In this document: positions 47,106-58,070 of the stretch, in pieces
Layout: every line of letters starts with the position of its first letter
Position numbering within the stretch: the stretch's first letter is position 1
DNA from: Brevibacterium gallinarum
Lineage (GTDB): Bacteria > Actinomycetota > Actinomycetes > Actinomycetales > Brevibacteriaceae
Assembly (NCBI RefSeq): GCF_014836885.1
Contig: NZ_JACSPY010000013.1
Span: 1 to 64,000 of the forward strand
Direction of reading: 5' to 3'
DNA: 64,000 nt
Position numbers and translations under genes: made by a program
The notes under the pieces: generated by a model
The model's input: only the letters and a program-made list of their open reading frames with translations
What the model was told of the DNA's origin: nothing
Database searches by the model: none

Positions 47106-47816
47106 TCAGGTGTCGGTGGGCTCTCCGCCGGTCTCCAGGCCGACCTCGGCCGGTGCTGCCGGTTCGTCGGCGTCTGCGTCGAGGTCGATGTCATCGCCGG
47201 TGGCCACGTCGTCGTCGGCCGGCAGGAAGGGTGCGATGTCGGGCAGTTCGTCGAGGCTGTCGATGCCGAGGCTTTCGAGGAACTGGCCGGTGGTGGTGAA
47301 CTGGCGTGCACCGGTCAGCTCCTCGGTGCCGGCTTCGACGATGAGCCCGCGCATGAGCAGGGTGCGCACCACGCCGTCGACGTTGACGCCGCGGATCGCG
47401 GAGATCCGTGCGCGAGTGACCGGCTGCCGGTAGGCGATGACGGCCAGGGTCTCCAAGGCCGCCTGCGACAGGGTGGCGGTCTGCCCGGCGGTGAGGAAGT
47501 CGGAGACGAGGTCGTGGTAGTCGCTGCGCGAGTAGATCCGCCAGCCGCCGGAGGCCTCCCGCAGTTCGAAGCCGCGCCGCCGGGTGCCCGGCTGCCGTCC
47601 GTCGTAGTCGGACTGCAGCTGCCGGCAGGCGGCGGTGACGGCGCCGGCGTCGATGCCGAGGCTGACCGCCAGCGCTTCGGCGGTGACGGGGGCATCGGCG
47701 ATCATGAGCACGGCTTCGATCCCGGCCAGCAGCGTTTCCTCGACCTGTGTCACGGCCTGCTCAACGCCCTGCGTCGCGGCCGGTTCCCCACCCTGCAGGG
47801 TGTGCTGCTCGCTCAT
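47106..47816 (-). CDS. scpB: Segregation and condensation protein B
   Basis: 236 residues. The winged-helix core is recognisable (EETLLAGIEAVLMIADAPV, GWRIYSRSDYHDLVSDFL, LSQAALETLAVIAYRQPVTRARISAIRGVNVDGVVRTLL). The C-terminus is acidic (DDDVATGDDIDLDADADE). ScpB dimerises and joins ScpA and SMC to form the condensin that compacts and separates chromosomes. Its start overlaps the stop of scpA by 4 bases. Confidence 0.93.
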   Translation of the reverse strand: MSEQHTLQGGEPAATQGVEQAVTQVEETLLAGIEAVLMIADAPVTAEALAVSLGIDAGAVTAACRQLQSDYDGRQPGTRRRGFELREASGGWRIYSRSDYHDLVSDFLTAGQTATLSQAALETLAVIAYRQPVTRARISAIRGVNVDGVVRTLLMRGLIVEAGTEELTGARQFTTTGQFLESLGIDSLDELPDIAPFLPADDDVATGDDIDLDADADEPAAPAEVGLETGGEPTDT

Positions 47817-48706
47817 GTCGGCTCCTCGTCATCGGGTGGGGTCGGGGCGTCCCATTCGTCGGTGTCGGGCAGTGCGATGGTCGCCAGGTCCTCGGCTTCG
47901 GCGGCCACCACGGTGAGCTCGCCGAGCGGGGCGGGCTGGTCGAAGTCGCACATCCCGGCTTTGAAGAGCTCGAGCAGTGCCAGGAACCGGGCGACGACGA
48001 CGAGGGTGCTCTCGGCATCGGCGATGAGGTCCGAGAAGGTCAGCCGGCCGTGCTGGCCGAGGCGGGTGAGGACCACGGTGCGCTGTTCGGCGACGCTGAT
48101 CTGGGGCAGGTGCAGGTGGTCGGTGCTCACCGTCGGCGGGGTGTGGTCGCGCTGCAGGACGGTCGCGTAGATCGCGGCGAGGACCTGCGGGGTGGCGGTG
48201 ATCTCCAGGGGCGGCAGGATGTCGCGCAGCCCGTCTTCCAGCGGCACTGAGCGGGCGGTGCGGGTGGCGGCGTGTGCCATCTGCTCGGCAAAGACGGCGG
48301 AGACGGCCTTGTAGGCGCGGTACTGCAGCAGCCGGGCGAAGAGCAGGTCGCGGGCTTCGAGCAGCTCCAAGTCGAGTTCGTCATCGACGTCGCCGCGCGG
48401 CAGCAGCCGGGCGGTCTTGAGGTCGAGCAGGGTCGCTGCCACAAGCAGGAAGTTCGACAGCTCCTCGAGGCTCTGCTCTTTGCGCAGCGCGGTGACGTAA
48501 GCGATGAACTCGTCGGTCACCTCGGCCAGGGCGACATCGGTGATGTCGAGCTTGCGCTTGGAGATGAGCCCGAGCAGCAGGTCGAAGGGACCGGAGAAGT
48601 TCTCCAGCCTGACGACGAAGCCGCCGGACGCGTGCTGCCCGGTGGCTGCGCTGCTCTCGGCATCGCCGGCGGCCGGGGCCGAGGCGTCCTGCTGTGCCGT
48701 GGTCAT
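47813..48706 (-). CDS. scpA: Segregation and condensation protein A
   Basis: 297 residues from ATG 48706. After a 35-residue alanine/serine-rich leader comes the kleisin N-terminus (FVVRLENFSGPFDLLLGLISKRKLDITDVALAEVTDEFIAY) that contacts the SMC neck, then LSNFLLVAATLLDLKTARLLP and a C-terminal winged helix. ScpA bridges SMC heads with ScpB. The gene lies 8 bases from parA and overlaps scpB, so condensin and partition functions are cotranscribed. Confidence 0.93.
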   Translation of the reverse strand: MTTAQQDASAPAAGDAESSAATGQHASGGFVVRLENFSGPFDLLLGLISKRKLDITDVALAEVTDEFIAYVTALRKEQSLEELSNFLLVAATLLDLKTARLLPRGDVDDELDLELLEARDLLFARLLQYRAYKAVSAVFAEQMAHAATRTARSVPLEDGLRDILPPLEITATPQVLAAIYATVLQRDHTPPTVSTDHLHLPQISVAEQRTVVLTRLGQHGRLTFSDLIADAESTLVVVARFLALLELFKAGMCDFDQPAPLGELTVVAAEAEDLATIALPDTDEWDAPTPPDDEEPT

Positions 48707-48714
48707 CGCTGGGC

Positions 48715-49596
48715 TCAGGGTGCTCCCCCGCGGGCGACGAGCTCGCATGCCAGCTGACGGTAGGCCTGTGCTCCGGTGTGGGTGGGGGCGAACGAGATGA
48801 TCGGCTCGGCTGCCACCGAGGCGTCGGGGAACTTCACGGTGCGGCTGATAACGGTGTCGAAGACCCGGTCTCCGAAGGCTTCGACGACCCGGGCGATGAC
48901 CTCTTTGGCGTGCAGGGTGCGCCCGTCGAACATCGTGGCGAGGATGCCGTCGATCTCCAGGCCGGGGTTGAGGCGGTCCTGGACCTTCTCGATCGTCTCG
49001 ACGAGCAGGGCGACGCCGCGCAGGGCGAAGAACTCGGTCTCCAGCGGGATGATGACGCCATGGGCGGCGGTGAGCGCGTTGACGGTCAGCAGGCCGAGCG
49101 ATGGCTGGCAGTCGATGAGGATGACGTCGTACTCATCGGCGACCTTGGCCAGGGCGCGGGCGAGAACCTGTTCGCGGGCGACTTCGCCGACGAGCTGCAC
49201 TTCGGCAGCCGAGAGGTCGATGTTGGCCGGCAGGATGTCGATGCCCTCGACGTTGGAGGGCTCGATGACCTCGTGCGGGTCGAGGCGGGAGTTCATCAGC
49301 ACGTTGTACACGCTGCGCTCGAGGTCGTGGGGGTTGAGGCCGAGCCCGACGGAGAGCGCGCCCTGCGGATCGAAGTCGACAAGCAGCACACGGCGGCCGT
49401 AGTCGGCCAGCGCCGCTCCGAGGTTGATCGACGAGGTCGTCTTGCCGACGCCGCCCTTCTGGTTCACCATTGCGATGATCCGTGCCGGGCCGTGCCCGTC
49501 GAGCGGCGGCGGTTCAGGGTACTCGACCTGCGGTCGCCCGGTCGGGCCCATCACCTCGGCATCTGGGATGTCCAGCTTCTGCTGCGAATCAGCCAC
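48715..49596 (-). CDS. parA: ParA-family ATPase (Soj-like)
   Basis: 293 residues. The deviant Walker A (NQKGGVGKTTSSINLG, residues about 50-65), RVLLVDFDPQG and DVILIDCQPSLGLLTVNAL are diagnostic. The first 45 residues are an extension typical of the Rv1708-like ParA beside scpA in actinobacteria. It is likely a chromosomal partition or condensin-associated ATPase, not a plasmid gene, since no parB follows and the context is core. Confidence 0.9.
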   Translation of the reverse strand: MADSQQKLDIPDAEVMGPTGRPQVEYPEPPPLDGHGPARIIAMVNQKGGVGKTTSSINLGAALADYGRRVLLVDFDPQGALSVGLGLNPHDLERSVYNVLMNSRLDPHEVIEPSNVEGIDILPANIDLSAAEVQLVGEVAREQVLARALAKVADEYDVILIDCQPSLGLLTVNALTAAHGVIIPLETEFFALRGVALLVETIEKVQDRLNPGLEIDGILATMFDGRTLHAKEVIARVVEAFGDRVFDTVISRTVKFPDASVAAEPIISFAPTHTGAQAYRQLACELVARGGAP

Positions 49597-49698
49597 GCCA
49601 GTCTCACCTTTCGTCTCGGATGTGCTCAGCTTATCGTGCGCACCGGCAGTTTCGCCGCTCCACCGCGCCTGCCGCCGCAGCCTGGGCTGCGCACCGGT

Positions 49699-50661
49699 TC
49701 AGCGGGCCCGCGGGTGGGTGGTGGCGTAGACCTCGCGCAGGGTCTGGCTCGTCACCCGCGTGTAGATCTGGGTGGTCGTCACGGCGGCATGACCGAGCAG
49801 CTCCTGCACGACCCGGATGTCGGCACCGCCTTCGAGCAGGTGGGTGGCAAATGAGTGGCGCAGTGAGTGCGGGCTGATGTCGTCGTCGAGGCCGGCATGC
49901 TCGGCGGCGGTCTTGATGGTCTGCCACGCGGATTGGCGGCTGAGCCTGCCGCCGCGCTGATTGACGAACACGGCGCCGGCGCGCTGCCGGCCGGTCTGCT
50001 GGCCGGTGCCGGCGCGGGCGGTCATATCCGGCCGAGCGCGCACAAGCCAGGCTTCGAGCGCCTGACAGGCGTGTGAGCCCAGCGGCACGAGGCGCTCCTT
50101 GCTGCCCTTGCCGTACAGGCGCACGATCCGGGATTCGAGGTCGATGTCGTCGATGTCGACGCCGATCGCCTCGCTGATGCGCGCGCCGGTGGCGTAGAGG
50201 AACTCCAGCAGCGCCCGTGCCCGCAGCTGGACCGGTTCGTCTCCGCCGCAGGCGGCGAGCAGACGTTCGACCTCGGCGATGGTGAGCGCATGCGGCAGGG
50301 AGTTGACGTCCCGGGGCGGGGAGATCTCAGCGGCCGGGTCGTCGGGGACTCGTCCTTCGGCGTGGAGGAAGCCGAAGAGCCGCCGGATCGCCACGGTCAG
50401 CCGGGCGCGGGAGCGCACCGCCAGGCCGGTGTCGGCGATGTGCGCGAGGAAGGTCTCCAGATCCGCGCCGGTGACGGCGGTGAGGTCGCGGATCTGCTGG
50501 TCGTCGAGCCAGGTGAGCAGCCGGGCGAGGTCGCGGGCGTAGGCGTCGAGCGTGTTGTGCGACAGGCCGCGTTCGAGCTGCAGGTGGGCGAGGTAGTCGC
50601 GGACCGGGTCGCCGAGGGTGGCCGGCGCCTCGGGCAGCAGTTCGGCTGCGTGGCGGGCCAT
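49699..50661 (-). CDS. xerD: Tyrosine recombinase XerD
   Basis: 320 residues from ATG 50661. The N-terminal SAM-like domain (VRDYLAHLQLERGLSHNTLDAYARDLARL) is followed by the catalytic domain with ATGARISE (Arg), HSLRHSFATHLLEGGADIRVVQELLGHA (His, Arg, His) and TQIYTRV (Tyr nucleophile). XerD with XerC resolves chromosome dimers at dif. It overlaps the NUDIX gene by one base. The core location and conserved order exclude it as the island integrase. Confidence 0.92.
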   Translation of the reverse strand: MARHAAELLPEAPATLGDPVRDYLAHLQLERGLSHNTLDAYARDLARLLTWLDDQQIRDLTAVTGADLETFLAHIADTGLAVRSRARLTVAIRRLFGFLHAEGRVPDDPAAEISPPRDVNSLPHALTIAEVERLLAACGGDEPVQLRARALLEFLYATGARISEAIGVDIDDIDLESRIVRLYGKGSKERLVPLGSHACQALEAWLVRARPDMTARAGTGQQTGRQRAGAVFVNQRGGRLSRQSAWQTIKTAAEHAGLDDDISPHSLRHSFATHLLEGGADIRVVQELLGHAAVTTTQIYTRVTSQTLREVYATTHPRAR

Positions 50662-51397
50662 CAGGATCCGTCGGTGACGGGCCCGGTTCGGGTGCGGGTG
50701 CCGCGGGTGCGCAGCTGCACGTCTCTGGCCGGCCACGGTTCGTCGGCTGGGCGCATGTTCTCCCAGCCGCGGGTGCGGGCGTGTTCGGCGTGGAGGATCG
50801 CCAGGGCTGCGGTGCCGTTGGTGATGCGTCCGGCCAGCACAGCCTCGACGGCTTCGGTCAGCGGGATCCAGACGGGCACGATGCCGTTCTCCTCCCCGTC
50901 GCGCAGGTGGCGTTCGGCTTCCGGGACGGCGCTGAGCTCGCGGGCGGTGAAGATCCGCAGCGTCTCGCTGACGCCTCCGGGGGTCGAGAGCTGGTCGGCG
51001 AGCAGGTGCCACTGCCCTGCGTGCAGGTCTGCTTCCTCACCGAGTTCGCGCTGCGCGGCATGCAGCGGTTCCTCGCCGGGCACGTCGAGCAGGCCGGCTG
51101 GGATCTCCCAGTCCCGGCACAGCACCGGGTGCCGGTACTGCTGGATGAGCAGGATCCGGTCCTGGGCATCGATCGCAGCGACCGCGACGGCTCCGGTGTG
51201 CTGGACGAAGTCGCGGGTCAGCGGCTCCTCGGATTCGGGCAGGGAGAACGTCTCGCGCAGCACATCCCACACGTAGCCGCGGAAGGCGGTTTCGCTCGCG
51301 GTCACCTCGGCGGGTGCGAACTCGTCGCGCAGCTCGCCTGCCGGGTGCTGCCCGGCCGTCAGGGCTTCGGCCGCCGAGGTGGTGTGTCGGGCGTGCA

Positions 51398-51398
<1 letters not shown>
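50661..51398 (-). CDS. NUDIX hydrolase, ADP-ribose pyrophosphatase-like
   Basis: 245 residues. The NUDIX box is GLLDVPGEEPLHAAQRELGEEADL, with preceding RILLIQQYRHPVLCRDWEIPAG, the pattern of ADP-ribose pyrophosphatases (Rv1700-like). The enzyme hydrolyses a nucleoside diphosphate derivative such as ADP-ribose using Mg2+. It overlaps both pyrG and xerD by one base, the order seen in mycobacteria. Confidence 0.9.
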
Positions 51399-53104
<1,706 letters not shown>

Positions 53105-53122
53105 TCAGGGAGGCGGTGGGTA

Positions 53123-54304
53123 TCAGCGGCGCTCGATCGGGCGGGTGCCGGCGTGCATGCCGAGGACCGTGTCGTAGATGTCGAGCAGGATCAGCCCGGC
53201 GGTGTCGACGCTGGTGGAGGCGGCAACCCGATCCTTGGCTGCGACTGCTGCGGTGGCGCGGGTGGCTGGGTTGTCGACGTAGTCGGTGATGGCGGCCAGC
53301 AGGCCGGGCGTGTCGTCGGCATCGACGTGGGTGACGCTCTCACCCCAGATGCGGGCGCCGCGCTCCCGGCCGATGTGGACGACCGGCCGGCGCATCTGCA
53401 TGAGCCCTTCGGTGCTCAGCCCGGTCATCCGGTCAGCGGCGATGACGAGATCGGCGGCAGCGGCCACCTCGGCGGCGGAGTATTCGCTGGCCACGCGGAT
53501 GTGGTCGAAGCGGTTGCCGATCTCGCGGCTGACCTGGTCGCGGGCTGCTCCCCCGCCGGTGAAGGCGACGACCCAGCGGCGGTCGGGACGGTGGCTCGGC
53601 AGCCTGATCGCGGCGTCGAGCACGGTGGTCAGGTCGGTGCCGTCGCGCATCTCGATCGGGCTGGCGATGAGCCAGTGGCCGGCGGGCACGTCGAGGTCGC
53701 GGCGCACACGTCTGCGGTCGCGGGTGATCGCCGTCTGCAGGTCGCCGCGCGGGTCGAGGTCCGGGCGCAGCAGCGGGGCCCGTTCGGTGACCGGGACCTC
53801 CAGGTCGGCGAAGTACTCGCAGACCGGGTCGGTGGTGCCGAGCACGGCTGTCGAGGTGCGGGCGACGGTGCGGGCCAGCAGCGTGTCGACGGTGCTGGAC
53901 TCATCGAATCGCTCGACAGTGGTGATGATCGCCGGGTGCCTCCGCTGCGGCAGGCCGGTCAGTGCCAGCCCGGCCAGCGCACCGGCGTGGAGGCCGTGGG
54001 CGTGGACGAGATCGACGTGCCGGTAGTACTTGTGCAGCGTGAAGGCATGCGAGGCGTCGGAGACGCGGATGCCGCGCACGGCGCCGATCTCGATGTGGAC
54101 GAGCAGCGGGTCGGCAGTGTCGAGACCAAGGGAGTCGAACACGTTGCGGCGGGCGGCGACGGCGGTCGGGTAGCCGGCCTGCAGGTGGCGGGCGATGGTC
54201 TCGCGGGCCATCTCGACGACGACGGAATCGGCAGTGTCGAGAACGTGCATGATCCGGGTGTTGGGATCCGGTCCGAGGGGCGTCTGGCTGGCGAGTTCGC
54301 TCAT
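53123..54304 (-). CDS. GT-B type glycosyltransferase-like protein
   Basis: 393 residues. The two-domain GT-B layout is suggested by HVDLVHAHGLHAGALAGLAL in the N-terminal half and by TGGGAARDQVSREIGNRF and IGRERGARIWGESVTHVDADDTPGLLAAI in the C-terminal half. The usual EAxxxG-type donor motif is weak (SEYSAAEVAAAADLVIAADRMTGLSTEGLMQMRRP), so the sugar donor or even activity is uncertain. It sits between the other glycosyltransferase and pyrG; together with MurJ this points to envelope glycan synthesis. Confidence 0.72.
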   Translation of the reverse strand: MSELASQTPLGPDPNTRIMHVLDTADSVVVEMARETIARHLQAGYPTAVAARRNVFDSLGLDTADPLLVHIEIGAVRGIRVSDASHAFTLHKYYRHVDLVHAHGLHAGALAGLALTGLPQRRHPAIITTVERFDESSTVDTLLARTVARTSTAVLGTTDPVCEYFADLEVPVTERAPLLRPDLDPRGDLQTAITRDRRRVRRDLDVPAGHWLIASPIEMRDGTDLTTVLDAAIRLPSHRPDRRWVVAFTGGGAARDQVSREIGNRFDHIRVASEYSAAEVAAAADLVIAADRMTGLSTEGLMQMRRPVVHIGRERGARIWGESVTHVDADDTPGLLAAITDYVDNPATRATAAVAAKDRVAASTSVDTAGLILLDIYDTVLGMHAGTRPIERR

Positions 54305-54366
54305 GGCTGTCGCTCTTTCTGCTGGTCGCGGATGGGTGGTGCGTCTGTCTCTAGCCTAGCGATGTT

Positions 54367-55503
54367 TCAGCGGCTGCCGGCATCGAGCAGGGACGTGTAA
54401 TGGCGGAGGATCGTGCGGGCGACTTCGGGTTCGCGCGGCAGATCGAGTGCCTTGTGGGCAGCACGGCGGCCGAGCTCGGTGCGCATCCGCTCCTCAGCGG
54501 CGAGCATCCGGATGCCCTCGGCCATCGCCTCGGCGTCCCCGGGGGTGACGAGCAGGCCTGCGTCGCCGAGCAGTTCGGGGGTGCCGCCGGTGGCGGTGGC
54601 GATGATCGCCTTGCCGGCCATCATCGCCTCCTGCAGCACGAGTGCGCGGGCCTCCCACAGGCTGGAGAGGACGAAGATGTCGGCGGCCTGGTTCAGCGTG
54701 GTGACATCGTCGCGCTGACCGAGGAACTGCACCGGCAGCTGCTCGGCGATCACACGCTTGCGCAGCACCCGCAGCTCCTCCTCATCGGCGGCCCCGGCGA
54801 TGAGCAGGTGCACCCGGTCGTCATCGAGCCGGGCGAGGGCGTCGAAGAGCAGGCCGTAGTTCTTCTGCGGGGCGATCCGGCCGACAGCGAGCATGAGGAC
54901 GGTATCGCGCGGCAGGGCCAGTTCGCGCAGCAGCCGCGAACGCAGCAGCCGGTTGTTGACGTCTTCGGCGAACTGCGGGTCGGGGGCTGCGGCTGGGGCG
55001 AAGACAGCGTTGCGGGCACCGTGGTCGCGGGCGCGGACGACGAGGTCGGAGCTCGCCCCGATCGTCAGGTCGGCCCCGCGGGCGACGTACATCTGCACGG
55101 CCTTCTCGGCCAGTTCCCTGATCCCGCTGCCCATCGCCTGGTTGTGCCAGGAGACGACGGTGCGCGGGCGCTTGCGCTTGGGGATCCGGCTGGTGGCCAT
55201 GAGGGTGGTGAAGCCGGCGCGGAAGCCGTGGGCGTGGACGATGTCAGCGTCGAAGGCGGCGATGAGCTTGCGCAGCCGGTTGATCGAGGCGGTGTCCCTG
55301 AGGCTGAGGCTGGTGCCGAGTTCGAGCGGGGCGAAGACCACCTGGCCGAGGGCGTCGAAGCCGAACTGATCGTTGGTGGCTGATGGACCGATGACGCCGA
55401 CGGTGTGGCCTGCCTGCGCGAACTCCCGGGCCAAGGAGGCGACGTGGGTTCCCACTCCTCCGGTGGAGGTGGCTAAGACCAACAGAATCCGCAGGCTGCG
55501 CAT
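54367..55503 (-). CDS. Glycosyltransferase family 4
   Basis: 378 residues from ATG 55503 with GAGAGGA about 8 bases upstream. GGVGTHVASLAREFAQAGHTV at the start, AVGRIAPQKNYGLLFDAL in the middle and FVLSSLWEARALVLQEAMMAGKAIIATATGGTPELLGDAGLLVTPGD with the acidic donor-binding pattern are standard GT4. It transfers a sugar to a lipid or glycan acceptor. It lies between murJ and the second glycosyltransferase; the target is unknown. Confidence 0.87.
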   Translation of the reverse strand: MRSLRILLVLATSTGGVGTHVASLAREFAQAGHTVGVIGPSATNDQFGFDALGQVVFAPLELGTSLSLRDTASINRLRKLIAAFDADIVHAHGFRAGFTTLMATSRIPKRKRPRTVVSWHNQAMGSGIRELAEKAVQMYVARGADLTIGASSDLVVRARDHGARNAVFAPAAAPDPQFAEDVNNRLLRSRLLRELALPRDTVLMLAVGRIAPQKNYGLLFDALARLDDDRVHLLIAGAADEEELRVLRKRVIAEQLPVQFLGQRDDVTTLNQAADIFVLSSLWEARALVLQEAMMAGKAIIATATGGTPELLGDAGLLVTPGDAEAMAEGIRMLAAEERMRTELGRRAAHKALDLPREPEVARTILRHYTSLLDAGSR

Positions 55504-55596
55504 GGACGATGTCCTCTCAGTCGATCGCTCAACGGGGCCTGACGGCACCGCACTGGCCAGTCTAGCGAATCCGGAGGGCTCCGCTGGCCGGCCGGA

Positions 55597-57225
55597 TCAG
55601 CGGCCGGACAGCTGACGCAGCGAGATGAGGAGCCGGCGGTTGAGCACGAAGGTGAGTCCGGCCATGACGGCGACGGCGGCAAGCCCTGCGATGAGCCCGG
55701 AGACGACTGCTCCGCCGGCCGGCGGCCAGCTGCCTGTCGCAGCGAGCATGAGCTGGGCGCTGCCGTAGCCGGCGGCGGCTGCGGCAAGGGAGGTGAGCAC
55801 GGTGACCGGGAGGCTGCGCGTCACCCCCTGCAGCGCGTCGGGGCCGACGGCCCGGCGCAGGAAGGACAGGTGGAGCACCGCAGCGACCGTCATGCCGACG
55901 GCATGGCCGAGGCAGACGAGGATGAACGTCAGCGCTGCACGGTGGCCAGGGTCGGTGGTGGTGATGACGGCGGCTCCGATGAGCACGGTGGCGATGACGG
56001 AGATCCATCCGGTGGTGGTGCCGATGGCGGCATAGCGGGCGGATTCGAGGGCGGCGTACATGCGCATCGCCCAGGCGATCATGCACCAGCCGGGCACGGC
56101 CAGTGCCATCACGAGGATGGCGGTCGACATCGCAGCGAAGGGCACCGCCTCGGAACCGGAGGCGGCGTCGAAGGCGGTGAAGAACTGCTGCAGCGGCACG
56201 GCTGCGGCCACGAGGATCGCGGCTCCCAGGCCGCCGGCGATGAGGATCGCGGCGGTTGTCGTCGCCACGGTGCGCGGCACCTCGGCGCCGGCCTCGGCGA
56301 CCTGCCGGGACAGGCGCGGGAACACGACGGTGGCGATCGGCACGGCGAGCACTGCGTACGGGAGCATGTACACGGCCTGGATGTAGTTGAACAGCACGAA
56401 CACGCCGGTGCCGCCGGTGCGGTTGGAGACGGTGAGCACCGAGAGGATCGCGATCTGCTGGGCGATGAGTGCGGTCATGCCGGCGGTGCCGAGGCGCACG
56501 GCGCGGCGGGCCACGCCGTCGGGGAAGGTGAAGGTCGGCCGCAGCCGCACCCCGGTGGCAGCGGTCGGCAGCCACAGCGGCAGGGCCAGGGCGACGACTC
56601 CGGCCGTGGTGCCCCAGGCGAGCAGAGCCAGGGGCCCCGCGGCAGCGTGGTTCGGGTCGGTGGGCACGGCGCCGTAGGCGAGGTAGGTGCCGATGACGAC
56701 GAGGCTGGAGAGCAGCGGCATGAACGCCGGCCACAGGAACTTCCGGTGGGCCTGCAGCACGCCGGTGAGCACCGCCCCGACTGCGTAGAGCGGCAGCTGG
56801 GCGGCGAAGATGAGGAGGAACTGGCCGGCGTAGTGGGCTGCGGCCGGGTCGGCTTCAGCACCGCCGGAGATGAGGGCTGCGGCCAGCGGCTGGTGGAAGA
56901 CGGCCACGAGGACGGCCAGCGGCAGGGTCAATGCCAATGCCCAGGTCAGCAGGGCTGAGGCGATCCGGTTGACCTGTGCGCGGTCGGCCCGGGCGATCGG
57001 GGCGGCCAGCAGCGGCACGACCGCACCGGCCAGCGCACCTCCGGCGACCACCTCGTAGAGGATGTTCGGGACCTGGTTGGCGGCCTGGTAGGCGGTGCCG
57101 ACGACGCCGGCGCCGACGGTCGGTGAGAAGACGAGCCAGCGGACGAACCCGATGACCCGAGTCAGCAGGGTGATGACGGAGACGGCCAGTGCCGCCCCAG
57201 CCGTGGCCCGCAGCCAGCGGGGCAT
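55597..57225 (-). CDS. murJ: Lipid II flippase MurJ
   Basis: 542 residues and about fourteen membrane helices. VITLLTRVIGFVRWLVFSPTVG, AYQAANQVPNILYEVVAGGALAGAVVPLL and the GVFVLFNYIQAVYMLPYAVLAVPIATVVFPRLS segment match the MviN/MurJ family. The cytoplasmic C-terminal pseudokinase of mycobacterial MurJ is absent. It overlaps the MraY-like gene by one base (TGATG), so both are coexpressed. The role is to flip peptidoglycan or related lipid-linked precursors to the periplasmic side. Confidence 0.9.
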   Translation of the reverse strand: MPRWLRATAGAALAVSVITLLTRVIGFVRWLVFSPTVGAGVVGTAYQAANQVPNILYEVVAGGALAGAVVPLLAAPIARADRAQVNRIASALLTWALALTLPLAVLVAVFHQPLAAALISGGAEADPAAAHYAGQFLLIFAAQLPLYAVGAVLTGVLQAHRKFLWPAFMPLLSSLVVIGTYLAYGAVPTDPNHAAAGPLALLAWGTTAGVVALALPLWLPTAATGVRLRPTFTFPDGVARRAVRLGTAGMTALIAQQIAILSVLTVSNRTGGTGVFVLFNYIQAVYMLPYAVLAVPIATVVFPRLSRQVAEAGAEVPRTVATTTAAILIAGGLGAAILVAAAVPLQQFFTAFDAASGSEAVPFAAMSTAILVMALAVPGWCMIAWAMRMYAALESARYAAIGTTTGWISVIATVLIGAAVITTTDPGHRAALTFILVCLGHAVGMTVAAVLHLSFLRRAVGPDALQGVTRSLPVTVLTSLAAAAAGYGSAQLMLAATGSWPPAGGAVVSGLIAGLAAVAVMAGLTFVLNRRLLISLRQLSGR

Positions 57226-58070
57226 CAGTGCACTCGTGCCCAGGCGTCGAGCTCGCGCAGTCCCGGGGTGCTTTCGATGACCTCGGTGAAGGAGACCTTC
57301 TCGCTGGCCAGGGTCAGGCCGGCCAGCAGGGCGAGGCTGAGGGCGAGTTCGGTGCGGGAGGCGTCGAGTGCGGCAGCGGTGCCGAGCAGGCTGCCGAGGG
57401 CATTGGCGCCGGTGTCGCCGAGCATTGTGAGACCGGCTGCGTCATCGGCGAAGGCTGCGGCGATGACGCCGAGGCTGCCGCCGCTGAGCACGAGGGCGGA
57501 GCCGCGGCCGCTGAGCAGGCCGATGCCGGCGAGCAGGGCGCTGGCCTTGAGCGCCCGGGCCGGGCGCAGGTCGAGGAGGTTGATGAGGTTGGCGGTGCCG
57601 GCGATGACGCCGCCTGCCAGCACCGCATCGGCGAGGCTGCCGGCGAGCTGGGAACCGAACAGCTCCTCGGCGTCCCGGCCGATGAGCGCAGCGACGACCG
57701 AGGAGGCGGAGATGCCGAGGACTTTGAGGCCGCCGGTGGTGACCTCGCCGCGGGCAAGGGCGCTCAGGTGTCCGCGCAGTCCCTTCTCGCTGCCGGATTC
57801 GGCGAAGTCGTCGACGGCACCGAGCATGCCGGCCGCAGTCGTCGCCAGGGTGGCAGCCAGGCGGTGCGGCAGCGGGTCGGCGAAGATCGCGACGGTGGTG
57901 GCGCCGGCGGCAGCGGCCGGGCCTTCGATGAGCGAGACGGTCTCTCCGGCGTGGTTGGTGCGGTCGAGACGGTCGCCGAAGCCGAAGCGGTCACGGGCGG
58001 CGATCACTGTGCGCGTGGCGGCGTAGCCTGCCACGGCGGCGACGGAGGCGGTGACGAGCGTGCGGATCAT
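57225..58070 (-). CDS. MraY/WecA superfamily-like membrane protein, short
   Basis: 281 residues, about 80 shorter than MraY. Superfamily marks are FGFGDRLDRTNHAGETVSLIEGP (head loop), GMLGAVDDFAE with the DD metal site, NLINLLDLRPARALK, and TMLGDTGANALGSLLG near the C-terminus. The final helices of typical MraY appear to be missing. It may transfer a phospho-sugar to undecaprenyl-phosphate or have a divergent role. It overlaps murJ by one base and its start overlaps the stop of steB by 4 bases. Confidence 0.75.
   Translation of the reverse strand: MIRTLVTASVAAVAGYAATRTVIAARDRFGFGDRLDRTNHAGETVSLIEGPAAAAGATTVAIFADPLPHRLAATLATTAAGMLGAVDDFAESGSEKGLRGHLSALARGEVTTGGLKVLGISASSVVAALIGRDAEELFGSQLAGSLADAVLAGGVIAGTANLINLLDLRPARALKASALLAGIGLLSGRGSALVLSGGSLGVIAAAFADDAAGLTMLGDTGANALGSLLGTAAALDASRTELALSLALLAGLTLASEKVSFTEVIESTPGLRELDAWARVH

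Noticed and set aside
48715..49596. ParA as a plasmid partition gene
   Set aside because: No parB or centromere-like repeats next to it; coupling to scpA/scpB is the normal core arrangement.
49699..50661. Tyrosine recombinase as the island's integrase
   Set aside because: It lies 28 kb from the island boundary in the conserved NUDIX-xerD-parA-scpA order and matches XerD, so it is the chromosomal dimer-resolution enzyme.
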